A DNA stretch of 64,000 nt from Agromyces sp. Marseille-P2726 (GTDB lineage: Bacteria > Actinomycetota > Actinomycetes > Actinomycetales > Microbacteriaceae): assembly GCF_902809835.1 (NCBI RefSeq), contig NZ_CADDWM010000014.1, forward strand, positions 496,001 through 560,000. The letters run 5' to 3'. Both the position numbers and the translations under genes were made by a program. Under the pieces are notes generated by a model. It saw only the letters and a list, made by a program, of their open reading frames with translations, made no database searches and had not been told where the DNA came from. Positions 27,588 to 35,319 of this stretch are shown here, piece by piece (positions within the stretch are counted from its first letter, which is position 1; each line of letters opens with the position of its first letter).

Positions 27588-27965
27588 TCAGCCCGCCAGC
27601 TGCTTGCGCCCGTTCAGGATGCCGCTGATCGCCGCCACGACGGCGAACACGACCGCGACGATGGGCTGGCCGAGCATCCACCACCCGATGGCGGCGGCCG
27701 TGAAGACGGCGATCTCGACGAGCGCCTTGCCGAACGGGTCGACCCGGAACACCGCCTTGGGCGAGACGAACAGCGCCCACAGCAGGATGGCGAGGGCGGG
27801 TGCACCGAGGCCGATGAGCACGCCGGGCCACGGCAGCGGGAAGGCGAGGAAGCCCCAGATGCCGAGCGAGACGAAGGCGAAGAGCTCGAGGAAGAACCGG
27901 AGGATGTCGTTGGGCCCGACCTTCGGCATGTTCGGGTCGGACTCGCCCGGGACTGCGTTGCTCAC
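27588..27965 (-). CDS. DUF2568 (YrdB-like) small membrane protein
   Basis: A 125-residue four-helix protein with NDILRFFLELFAFVSLGIWG and WALFVSPKAVFRVDP, as in DUF2568. GTG 27965 fits: in the complement, TAGGCT (27974-27979) lies eight bases before it, indicating a leaderless mRNA. An internal ATG near residue 13 is a weaker alternative. It converges on the preceding gene with an 11-base gap and shares a 150-base divergent promoter region with the MFS exporter. Function is unknown. Confidence 0.8.
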   Translation of the reverse strand: MSNAVPGESDPNMPKVGPNDILRFFLELFAFVSLGIWGFLAFPLPWPGVLIGLGAPALAILLWALFVSPKAVFRVDPFGKALVEIAVFTAAAIGWWMLGQPIVAVVFAVVAAISGILNGRKQLAG

Positions 27966-28002
27966 GGTGTTCCAGCCTACCCGTGACGTCGGCGTGCGTC
28001 GG

Positions 28003-28116
28003 GTAGAATGGTCCCGGTCGTGGCGCCCCCCACGGCCCTGGGCGCGCACATGAGCGCGTAGTCGACCCGCACGGTGAAGATGCCCGAGCGGGGAACGCCG
28101 TCGGAGAGACATCCCA
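28003..28116 (+). promoter_or_regulatory. Promoter and structured leader with a leaderless 13-codon uORF
   Basis: TAGAAT (28003-28008) is a near-consensus -10 box. GTG 28020 follows 11 bases later and opens a 13-codon frame, MAPPTALGAHMSA, ending at TAG 28059-28061. CGTGG/CCACG (within 28018-28034) and CGCGC/GCGCG (within 28043-28058) can form stems inside the uORF, and CCCGC/GCGGG a later one. The MFS gene's own ribosome site GGAGAG is at 28103-28108. The arrangement suggests translation-dependent attenuation of an efflux gene. Confidence 0.45.
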
Positions 28117-29367
28117 ATGTCCGTCACCGAACCCGCGCGCCTGCGCGGACCCCGCCTGCCGTGGCCTGCACTCATCGTGCTCGCCGCGGCAGTCTTCCTG
28201 TCCATCACCGTCGAGATGATGCCCACCGGGCTGCTGCCCGAGATGAGCGAGGGCCTCGGCGTCGCCGAGCCGCTCGTCGGCCTCCTCGTCTCGGTCTTCG
28301 CCTTCACCGTCGTCATCACGTCGACCCCGCTCACCGCCCTCACCGCACGGATGCCGCGGCACGCGTTGCTCGTCGCCGTGCTCGCCGTGCTCGGCGTCAC
28401 GACGCTTGCGTCCGCGGTGGTGCCCGAGTACTGGATGCTCATCGCCATCCGGATCGTCGGAGGCCTCGCGCACGGCGTGTTCTGGGCCATCGTCGCGGCG
28501 TACGCGTCGCGGCTCGTGCCCCGCGACCAGATCGGCCGCGCGGTCTCGGTCACGCTCGCCGGCGGAACGCTCGCGCTCGTCGCGGGGGTGCCGGCCACGA
28601 CCGTGTTCGGGCAGGCCGTCGGCTGGCGGTGGGCGTTCGCGATCGTCGGGGCGCTGACCCTCGCGGGCGCAGGGCTCGTCTGGCGCCTGCTGCCTCCCGT
28701 CGCGGTGACGGCCGAGCGCACCGTGGCTCGGTTGCGGCGCGGCGACGTGTCGCTCGGTCCCGTCCTCGTCGTGTGCGCCGTGACCGCCGCGGTCATGCTC
28801 GGGCAGTACGCCGTCTTCACGTTCGTCGCTCCGATCATCACCGACGTCGTCGGGCTGCCGCCGACTGCCGTCGGACCGCTGCTGTTCGTGTACGGCGCGA
28901 CCGGCGCGATCGGGCTGGTCGTCGCGGGGTCTCGCCTCGGCCGGAACCCGATTCGCGCCCTGGTCGTGGCGATGGTGATCGCGGCGGTTGCGCTCGCCGT
29001 GCTCGGCGCCGCCCCGGGCGCCGCCGGGTCGATCGCCGCGTTCGCCGTGTGGGGGCTCGCGTTCGGCGCCATCCCGCCGCTGCTGCAGATCCGGCTGCTC
29101 CAGGCGGCGCCGCCGGCCCATCGGGATGCGGCGAGCGCCCTCTATACGACGGGGTTCAACATCGGCATCGGCGGGGGAGCGCTCGTGGGCGCGCTGGCGT
29201 ACGAGTGGATCGGCGTGCAGAGCCTGCCGTTCGCGTACGCCGCGGTGCTCGCCCTGGTGGCGGTCGCGCTGGCCAGGCCGGCGTTCGGCGTTGCCGCCGC
29301 CCCGACCCAGCCGCGCACGTCACCCGCGACCGCGTCGACCGGTTCGGTGCAGACGCAGTCGGTGTAG
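28117..29367 (+). CDS. MFS exporter, DHA1 type
   Basis: A 416-residue major facilitator with twelve predicted helices. The short TALTARMPR loop after helix 2 is the place of motif A, and the GGLAHGVFWAIVAAYASRLVP region resembles AraJ/YdhP-type sugar or purine/drug exporters. ATG 28117 has GGAGAG nine bases upstream. A leader of about 100 bases with a uORF precedes it. It ends 13 bases from the convergent nagA gene. The substrate is unknown. Confidence 0.87.
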   Translation: MSVTEPARLRGPRLPWPALIVLAAAVFLSITVEMMPTGLLPEMSEGLGVAEPLVGLLVSVFAFTVVITSTPLTALTARMPRHALLVAVLAVLGVTTLASAVVPEYWMLIAIRIVGGLAHGVFWAIVAAYASRLVPRDQIGRAVSVTLAGGTLALVAGVPATTVFGQAVGWRWAFAIVGALTLAGAGLVWRLLPPVAVTAERTVARLRRGDVSLGPVLVVCAVTAAVMLGQYAVFTFVAPIITDVVGLPPTAVGPLLFVYGATGAIGLVVAGSRLGRNPIRALVVAMVIAAVALAVLGAAPGAAGSIAAFAVWGLAFGAIPPLLQIRLLQAAPPAHRDAASALYTTGFNIGIGGGALVGALAYEWIGVQSLPFAYAAVLALVAVALARPAFGVAAAPTQPRTSPATASTGSVQTQSV

Positions 29368-29379
29368 TGCGCACGCGGG

Positions 29380-30540
29380 TCAGGCGAGCTGCGCGCCCGC
29401 GGCCCACACGGCGTCGACGGTGAGGTCGGGCGAGAGCACCACGGCGTCGGCCGCGTAGCCGGGCTCGAGTCGTCCGAGGTCCTGCGCCCGGCCGACCGCC
29501 GCGGCGGGCGCCACGGGGAGCGCGCGCACGGCGTCCTCGAGCGCGATGCCGCACTCGACGCCGGCACGTCGCAGCGCCCCGTCCTGCGTGCGCGTCGAGC
29601 CGGCGATGGAGCCGCCCTCGACGAGCCGGGCGACGCCGCCCGCCACGAGCACGTCGAGCGAGCCCAGCAGGTACCGGCCGTCGGCGGCGCCGGCCGCCGC
29701 CATGGCATCGGTGACGAGGGCGACGCGGCCCGGCGCGCCCGCGAAGGCGAGCCGCACCACGTCGGGATGCACATGGACGCCGTCGTTGATGATCTCGAGC
29801 GTCACATGGCGGGCGTGCATGGCCGCGACCACGGGTCCGGGAGCGCGGTGATGGATGCCCCGCATGCCGTTGAACGCGTGCGTGAGGATCGAGGCTCCGG
29901 CATCGAACGCGGCGAGCGCGGTCGCGAAGTCGGCGCCCGTGTGTCCGACCGCGACGGCCACGCCGGCCTCGACGAATCGCGCGGTCGCCTCGGCTGCTCC
30001 CGGGTGCTCGGGTGCGATGGTGATCTGCCTGAGCGTGCCGCCCGACGCGTCGAGCAGACGGTCGACGGATGCCGCATCGGCCGTTCGGAGCAGGGCGGGG
30101 TCGTGCGCGCCGCGGAACTCCTGGTCGAGGAACGGCCCCTCGAGATGGGCGCCGAGCACCCGGGGGTCGGACGCGGCGACGCCCGCGATCACCTCGAGGC
30201 GCCGCGCGAGCACATCGACGGGGGCGGTCACGAGCGAGAGCACCGAGCGGGTGGTGCCGTGGGCGACATGCACCGAGAGCGCCGTGCCGATGGCGTCCTC
30301 GCCGTCGTCGACCGACGCACCGCCGGCACCGTGGCAGTGGAGGTCGATGAACCCCGGCACGAGGTGGCGGTTCGCGGCATCCGTGACCGCGGCATCGGCC
30401 GGCAGGTCGGAGCGCCAGGCTTCGCCGACGCCGCGAGCGGCGACCCGGTCGCCGGCGAACCGCACCCATGCATCGGCGACCACCTCGCGGCCGCTGACGA
30501 GCCGGGCCGAATGGATGACGGTCGTCGCCGAGGTGCTCAC
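29380..30540 (-). CDS. nagA: N-acetylglucosamine/galactosamine-6-phosphate deacetylase
   Basis: Removes acetate from GlcNAc-6-P (or GalNAc-6-P). The 386-residue amidohydrolase has DLHCHGAGG, the metal Glu in HLEGPFLDQEFRGAH, metal His residues in GHTGADF and THAFNGMRGIHHR, DGVHVHPD, and catalytic Asp in VTDAMAAAG. It is the last gene of a six-gene minus operon and overlaps the DeoR gene by four bases. It is the only deacetylase in the window, so it could serve both the nagB operon at 20-26 kb and the tagatose branch encoded with it. Confidence 0.93.
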   Translation of the reverse strand: MSTSATTVIHSARLVSGREVVADAWVRFAGDRVAARGVGEAWRSDLPADAAVTDAANRHLVPGFIDLHCHGAGGASVDDGEDAIGTALSVHVAHGTTRSVLSLVTAPVDVLARRLEVIAGVAASDPRVLGAHLEGPFLDQEFRGAHDPALLRTADAASVDRLLDASGGTLRQITIAPEHPGAAEATARFVEAGVAVAVGHTGADFATALAAFDAGASILTHAFNGMRGIHHRAPGPVVAAMHARHVTLEIINDGVHVHPDVVRLAFAGAPGRVALVTDAMAAAGAADGRYLLGSLDVLVAGGVARLVEGGSIAGSTRTQDGALRRAGVECGIALEDAVRALPVAPAAAVGRAQDLGRLEPGYAADAVVLSPDLTVDAVWAAGAQLA

Positions 30541-31325
30541 TCCGCCACGATAACGTCGTAGCCCGCGTCCGTCAGGCGCCGCCGCTGGTCGTTGGTGGCG
30601 CCCGCGTCCGTGATGACGGTCGGGAACAGCCGTCGGTGCCCGATCGCCGCGAAGGCCCGCTTGTCGATCTTCGACGCGTCGGCCACGATCACCGGATGCG
30701 TCGCGCGTGAGGCCATGAGGGCGTTCACGGCCGCCTCGCGCTCGTCGTGCGACGTCGGGCCGACCTCGGGATCGACGCCGTTCACGCCGATGAACGCGAG
30801 ATCAAGGGTGATGCTGCCGAGCACCGCATCGGTGTACGCGCCCACGAGCTCGTACGAGCGCGCATGCACGACGCCCCCGGTGACCACGGTCTTGATCTGC
30901 GGCCGCATCGCCAGCTGCATCGCGATGTTGATGGCGTTCGTGACGACCGTGAGGCTGGGCTCGTGCGAGGGCTCCATGATGTCGGCCCGCGACATGAGCG
31001 CGTCGGCGATCGCGGTCGCGGTGGTGCCGCCGCAGAGCCCGATCACGGCCCCACGGGGGACGAGTGAGCTGGCGGCCCGGGCGATCGACGCCTTGGCCGT
31101 CGGGTTCTGCTGGTTCTTGTAGCGGATGGGGAGGTCGTACGCGACCGAGTGGGCGACGGCACCTCCGCGCGTGCGCGTGAGCAGCTGCTGCTCCGCGAGC
31201 GCGTCGAGGTCGCGGCGCGCGGTCGCGGGCGACACTCCCAGGCGGTCGACGATCGTGTCCACCTCGACCTGGCCGTTCTCGGCGAGCAGGTCCAGCACGG
31301 CACTCAGGCGTTCTGCGCGATTCAT
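30537..31325 (-). CDS. DeoR-family sugar-phosphate-responsive repressor
   Basis: A 262-residue regulator with an N-terminal DeoR helix-turn-helix (MNRAERLSAVLDLLAENGQVEVDTIVDRLGVSPATARRDLD) and a C-terminal sugar-phosphate sensor (GLCGGTTATAIADAL, LAFIGVNGVD, TSHDEREAAV, VIVADASKIDKRAFA). It is coupled by four-base overlaps to the aldolase and nagA genes. By position it should control the divergent promoter region at 34958-35319; its inducer is probably a phosphorylated intermediate of the pathway, in the manner of AgaR. Confidence 0.92.
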   Translation of the reverse strand: MNRAERLSAVLDLLAENGQVEVDTIVDRLGVSPATARRDLDALAEQQLLTRTRGGAVAHSVAYDLPIRYKNQQNPTAKASIARAASSLVPRGAVIGLCGGTTATAIADALMSRADIMEPSHEPSLTVVTNAINIAMQLAMRPQIKTVVTGGVVHARSYELVGAYTDAVLGSITLDLAFIGVNGVDPEVGPTSHDEREAAVNALMASRATHPVIVADASKIDKRAFAAIGHRRLFPTVITDAGATNDQRRRLTDAGYDVIVAE

Positions 31326-32167
31326 GCGCCCTCCCCGGTTGCGAAGAGTTCGAGCAGGCGTGCGGCCTCAGCGCGCACGGCAGTGCGGCCCTCGGCGATG
31401 TACCTGCGTGAGTCCACGACATCGGGATGCGCTGCGAGGAAGGCGCGAACGGCACCCGTGAAACCCGCGTTCAGGTGCGTGGACACGTTCACCTTCGTGA
31501 GCCCCGAACGGATGCCGCGGACGAGCGTCGCGTCGGGGACACCCGAGGACCCGTGCAGCACGAGGGGCACCGACACGGCCTGCGCGAGCCGGGTGACGAG
31601 TTCGAGGTCGATCGACGCGGTTCGCTCCGTCATCGCGTGCGACGAACCGACCGCGACCGCCAGCGCGCCCACACCGGTCTCGTCCACGAAGCGAGCGGCC
31701 TCGCTCGGATCGGTGCGGACGCCAGGCGCGTGCGCCCCGTCCTTGCCGCCGATCTCGCCGAGCTCGGCCTCGACCAGCACGCCGGCCGCTTCGGCGCGTG
31801 CGACGACCCGCCGCGTCGTGGCGACGTTGTCGGCGAACGGCAGCTTCGACCCGTCGTACATGACCGAGCCGAAGCCCCGGTCGATCGCGCGCAGCGCGAG
31901 CTCGGGATCCTCGGCGTGGTCGAGGTGCACCGCGACGTCGGCGGTCGACGCCTCGGCGACGGCGAGCGTCGCCGCCGCGATCGGCTCGAAGGCGCCGTGG
32001 TAGCGCACGCAATTCTCCGAGATCTGCAGGATGACGGGGAGCCCCGCGTCCTCGGCGGCGCCGGCGAGCGCCTCCGCCGTCTCGAGATGCACGACGTTGA
32101 AGGCGCCGATGCCACGGGCCGCGGCGCGCGCCGCGTCGAGCAGGGTGCGGGTGTGCGTGAGGGTCAT
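31322..32167 (-). CDS. Class II ketose-bisphosphate aldolase (tagatose-type likely)
   Basis: A 281-residue zinc aldolase. Metal-ligand and substrate motifs include VHLDHAED, EAELGEIGGKDG, VGSSHAMTE, LHGSSGVPD and KVNVSTHLN. The family covers fructose- and tagatose-bisphosphate aldolases (FbaA, GatY, KbaY/AgaY). Its operon with a PfkB kinase, a SIS isomerase and NagA favours tagatose-1,6-bisphosphate cleavage to DHAP and glyceraldehyde-3-P. ATG 32167 overlaps the kinase stop by four bases; its own stop overlaps the DeoR start. Confidence 0.88.
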   Translation of the reverse strand: MTLTHTRTLLDAARAAARGIGAFNVVHLETAEALAGAAEDAGLPVILQISENCVRYHGAFEPIAAATLAVAEASTADVAVHLDHAEDPELALRAIDRGFGSVMYDGSKLPFADNVATTRRVVARAEAAGVLVEAELGEIGGKDGAHAPGVRTDPSEAARFVDETGVGALAVAVGSSHAMTERTASIDLELVTRLAQAVSVPLVLHGSSGVPDATLVRGIRSGLTKVNVSTHLNAGFTGAVRAFLAAHPDVVDSRRYIAEGRTAVRAEAARLLELFATGEGA

Positions 32168-33126
32168 CGGTCGTCCTCGTCGATGGTGGTGATGCGGACC
32201 TCGTCGGCGAGCTCTGCATGGTCGGGCGAGAGCTCGCCCGCGAGCGGCATGAGCACGGCGCTCGCCGACCACGCCGTCGCGCGGCGGGCGAGGCGCGCCC
32301 TGGCGTGAGCCGCGGCATCCGTTGCGGCCCAGGGCTCGTCGCCGTCGGCGAGCGAGGAAGCGATCGCGGCGACCACGGCGTCGCCGGCGCCCGTCGCGTT
32401 CCCGTGCAGGACTCGCGGCAGCCGTGCGCGCACGGGCACGCCGTCGCGGGGCACGACGAGCAGCCCGTCGGCGCCGAGCGACACGACCACGAGCCGCGCA
32501 CCGCGATCGAGCAGTGATCGGGCGCCGGCGAGTGGTTCGTCGTGGCCCGTCGCGGCTTCGAGCTCCTCGCGATTCGGCTTGAGTGCCCGGGCCCCCGCGG
32601 ATGCCGCCGCGAGGATGCCCGAACCGCTCGTGTCGACCACGGTGGGCACGTGCGCCGCGGCGAGCCGTTCGACGAGGCCGCCGAGCTCGTCTGCACCGAA
32701 TCCCGGGGGAAGGCTGCCGCAGATGGCCACGGCGCGAGCCGTACGCCCGAGCTCCTCGGCAGCGTCGGCCAGGGCGACCGCCTCCGTCGGGAGGAGCGGA
32801 GCTCCGGCCTCGTTGAGCAGCGAGGCCTCGCCCGTGCGATCGTCGACGATCGCGACGGTGCGGCGCGTCGCCGCGGACATCGTGATGAGCCGATGCGGCA
32901 GGCCGGATGCCTCGAGGTCGGCGCGCAGTTCGTCGCCGGTGGCTCCGCCCGCGGTCGCGAGCGCCAGCACCCGGTGCCCGGTCGCCTGCAGCACCCGCGC
33001 CGCGTTCAGGCCCTTGCCGCCGGCGCGGGATGCGCCCGTGGCGACACGGTGCGTGGCACCCGGTTCGAACCGGTCGACGTGCCACGTGAGATCGACGGCC
33101 GGATTCGGCGTGATGGTCAGGATCAT
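32164..33126 (-). CDS. PfkB-family hexose-phosphate kinase (tagatose-6-P/1-PFK type)
   Basis: A 320-residue ribokinase-fold sugar kinase of the LacC/FruK branch: TPNPAVDLTWHV at the N-terminus, GGKGLNAARVL, CGSLPPGFG, KPNREELEAATG, and the anion-hole and catalytic Asp in GNATGAGDAVVAA. In this operon the expected substrate is tagatose-6-P, giving tagatose-1,6-bisphosphate for the aldolase. Fructose-1-P remains possible by sequence alone, but no fructose PTS is present here. Four-base overlaps join both neighbours. Confidence 0.87.
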   Translation of the reverse strand: MILTITPNPAVDLTWHVDRFEPGATHRVATGASRAGGKGLNAARVLQATGHRVLALATAGGATGDELRADLEASGLPHRLITMSAATRRTVAIVDDRTGEASLLNEAGAPLLPTEAVALADAAEELGRTARAVAICGSLPPGFGADELGGLVERLAAAHVPTVVDTSGSGILAAASAGARALKPNREELEAATGHDEPLAGARSLLDRGARLVVVSLGADGLLVVPRDGVPVRARLPRVLHGNATGAGDAVVAAIASSLADGDEPWAATDAAAHARARLARRATAWSASAVLMPLAGELSPDHAELADEVRITTIDEDDR

Positions 33127-34052
33127 GCGCCGACGCTCTCGCGTGCGATGAGGGCGGCACCGAGCAGGCCCGCGTCGTCGCCGAGCTGCGCCGGCACGAG
33201 CAATGGCCGCCGGTGGAAGCTGAGCCGCGCGTTCACGCGCGCGGTGAGGGGTGCGAACAGTGCGTCCCCCGCGCGTGAGAGCCCGCCGCCGATGACGATC
33301 GCGTCGGGCGCGACCGTCGCCGACAACTGGGAGACGGCGAACGCCAGCGCATCGATCGCGGCCTGCCAGACCTCTCGCGCGTCGCCGTCGCCTGCCTCGG
33401 CACGGACGAGCACCTCACGTGCCCCGCCGACCGGGCTCCCGCTGCGTTCCGCGTAGCGCCGGGCGATGGCGCCGGCCGAGGCGATGGCCTCGAGGCACCC
33501 GCGCGCACCGCAAGCGCACGTGGGGCCCTCTGCCACTGGGGAGTGCCCGATCTCGCCCGCGTAGCCGCCGCCGAGGTGCGGCCGGCCGCCGAGGATGAGC
33601 GAACCCGCGATGCCCGTGCCGATGACGAGCACGACCACGTCGTCGTACGCACGGGCCGCGCCCAGACGGTGCTCGGCCCAGCTCGCTGCCGTGACGTCAT
33701 GATGGAACGCGATCGGGAGCCCCAGGGCGCGCTCGGCGAGGTCGCGGATCGGCGCATCGCGCCAGCCGAGGTTGCTCGCGAAGACGCCGACGCCGCGCTC
33801 GGCGTCGACGATGCCCGGGACGAGGAGCCCGGCCGCGACCGGACGCACGTCGGGGGGCGCGTCATGCAGTTCGGCGGCGAGCTCGGCGGGCCGGGCCACG
33901 ACCGCCTCCGCCGGCTCGTCGCCGTGCGGTGTGGGGGTCCGGCGGAGTCCGAGCACTCGACCGTGCCCGTCGATGAGTGCCGTCTTCGTGTCGGTGCCGC
34001 CGACGTCGAACGCCAGCACCGCCTCGCCCGGGCCCAGGTCCGTCTCGTCCAT
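33123..34052 (-). CDS. ROK-family N-acetylhexosamine kinase
   Basis: A 309-residue ROK kinase. The phosphate loop is FDVGGTDTKTALID, an ATP-binding block reads VLVIGTGIAGSLIL, and the zinc motif is GPTCACGARGCLEAIAS. ROK kinases phosphorylate glucose, mannose, GlcNAc, GalNAc or ManNAc at O6. The importer delivers an unphosphorylated sugar, so the operon needs this kinase, and NagA downstream implies an N-acetylated substrate. ATG 34052 is used because it overlaps the stop of the SIS gene and immediately precedes the ROK fold. Confidence 0.88.
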   Translation of the reverse strand: MDETDLGPGEAVLAFDVGGTDTKTALIDGHGRVLGLRRTPTPHGDEPAEAVVARPAELAAELHDAPPDVRPVAAGLLVPGIVDAERGVGVFASNLGWRDAPIRDLAERALGLPIAFHHDVTAASWAEHRLGAARAYDDVVVLVIGTGIAGSLILGGRPHLGGGYAGEIGHSPVAEGPTCACGARGCLEAIASAGAIARRYAERSGSPVGGAREVLVRAEAGDGDAREVWQAAIDALAFAVSQLSATVAPDAIVIGGGLSRAGDALFAPLTARVNARLSFHRRPLLVPAQLGDDAGLLGAALIARESVGA

Positions 34053-34957
34053 CAGGCGTCGAGCACGACCGAACGGCTGAGGTTGCGTGGCGCGTCGGGG
34101 TCGAGACCCTTGGCGCGGGCGCGGGCGAGGGCGACGCGCTGCGCTCGCACGAGCTCGGCCATCGGGTCGAGGGCGCCGGCCTCGAACCGGCCGCCCGTCG
34201 CGCCGACCTGTTCGGCGAGGCCCGACGGTGCTTCGCCGAGGCTCCAGGTCACCCGACCTGGCGCGGCGATCGCGATCGGCCCGTGCCGGTACTCCATCGC
34301 CGGGTACGACTCCGTCCACGACTGCGAGGCTTCGCGCATCTTGAGCGCCGCCTCGTGGGCGAGTCCGACCGACCAGCCCCGGCCGACGAACGTGAACTGC
34401 TCGGCGTCGATGAGCGCGGAATCGAGCTCTTCGGCGAGTGCCCGCTGGGCGTCGTCGATCGCTGCGTCGAGATCCTCTCCCAGCGAGGTGCGGAACAGGG
34501 CGAGCGCGGTCGTCGCGAAGCGGGTCTGCACGACCGACTGCTCATCGGCGAACGGAAGCGTCACAGCTTCGTCGACCAGGTCGACGAGCGGTGAGGAGGC
34601 GTCGCCGATGACGCCGATCGTCGGCACGCGGCCGCGGAGGCCTTCGACCAGTTGCAGCACCTCGGTGGTCGTTCCCGACCGCGTCAGGGCGACGACGGCA
34701 TCGTAGCCACGATCCATGAAGGCCTCGGATGCCGCGAACGCGTCGGTCTCGCCGTGGCCGCCCGCCTCGCGGAGCCAGGCGTACGATTGGGCGATGAACC
34801 AGGAGGTCCCGCAGCCGACGACGGCAACGCGCGCGCCGCGGGCGGGCAGCAGGTCACGCTCGGCCGTGAGCGCCGCCGTGCGACGCCAGGTTTCGGGCTG
34901 GGAGACGAGCTCCGCCTCCATGTGCACGCCGAGGGCTGGTGTGGACGGGTCGGTCAT
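34052..34957 (-). CDS. SIS-domain sugar isomerase/deaminase (AgaS-like)
   Basis: A 301-residue protein with two SIS domains. The first has VAVVGCGTSWFIAQSYAWLRE and ALTRSGTTTEVLQLVE; the second has FVGRGWSVGLAHEAALKMREASQSW, where the Glu and Lys are typical of GlmS-like isomerase centres. No glutaminase domain is present. AgaS-type members deaminate galactosamine-6-P to tagatose-6-P; FrlB- and GlmS-like functions are alternatives. ATG 34957 has GGAGA (complement of 34962-34966) upstream; an ATG at 34975 is less well placed. It is the first gene of the minus operon. Confidence 0.85.
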   Translation of the reverse strand: MTDPSTPALGVHMEAELVSQPETWRRTAALTAERDLLPARGARVAVVGCGTSWFIAQSYAWLREAGGHGETDAFAASEAFMDRGYDAVVALTRSGTTTEVLQLVEGLRGRVPTIGVIGDASSPLVDLVDEAVTLPFADEQSVVQTRFATTALALFRTSLGEDLDAAIDDAQRALAEELDSALIDAEQFTFVGRGWSVGLAHEAALKMREASQSWTESYPAMEYRHGPIAIAAPGRVTWSLGEAPSGLAEQVGATGGRFEAGALDPMAELVRAQRVALARARAKGLDPDAPRNLSRSVVLDA

Positions 34958-35319
34958 GGCTCTCCAGACGCTCATGCATGGCGCTCGCACCGACGGCGCG
35001 AACTGATGACGGATACATGATTGCAGATGATCCGTTGGTGTGTCGAACAATCACCCGGGCGATTGCTCATCGGCGTTCGTGCCGCGCGGTTCCGGCGGTG
35101 AGCACCTTCGCATAACGATCTTCATCCGAGCTTGACGGTCGCGGGGCATCCGTCATAGATTTCCTGCGTCGACTGAACGATGATGATCGTTTATCCGGCG
35201 AAACGGTCAGGAAGCAGCACTCTGACCTCGGTCAAGATCGCTGCGGCCCGATCGCACGCACCGTCGCGCGAGGCTTCTCATCGCCCGGTGCACCATCCAC
35301 CCAGAGTGAGGAAGCATTC
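34958..35319. promoter_or_regulatory. Divergent control region between the amino-sugar operons
   Basis: This 362-base gap holds no gene. TTGACG (35132-35137) and CATAGA (35154-35159) form a rightward promoter for the ABC importer. AACGATgatgATCGTT (35176-35191) is a dyad just after the likely transcription start. CAATCACCCGGGCGATTG (35048-35065) is an 18-bp dyad with one mismatched pair, placed to control the leftward operon. Further half-site-like words, such as ATAACGATC at 35112, occur between them. The DeoR protein encoded in the leftward operon is the obvious candidate to bind. Confidence 0.6.

Noticed and set aside
28009..28116. Known riboswitch (guanidine, fluoride, TPP, SAM or manganese) before the MFS gene
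   Set aside because: None of the core motifs of these classes is present; a uORF attenuator fits better.
31322..33126. Fructose utilisation (FruK plus Fba) as the role of the PfkB/aldolase pair
   Set aside because: There is no fructose PTS gene, and the operon contains a deacetylase, a SIS deaminase/isomerase and a ROK kinase, which fit amino-sugar to tagatose phosphates much better.
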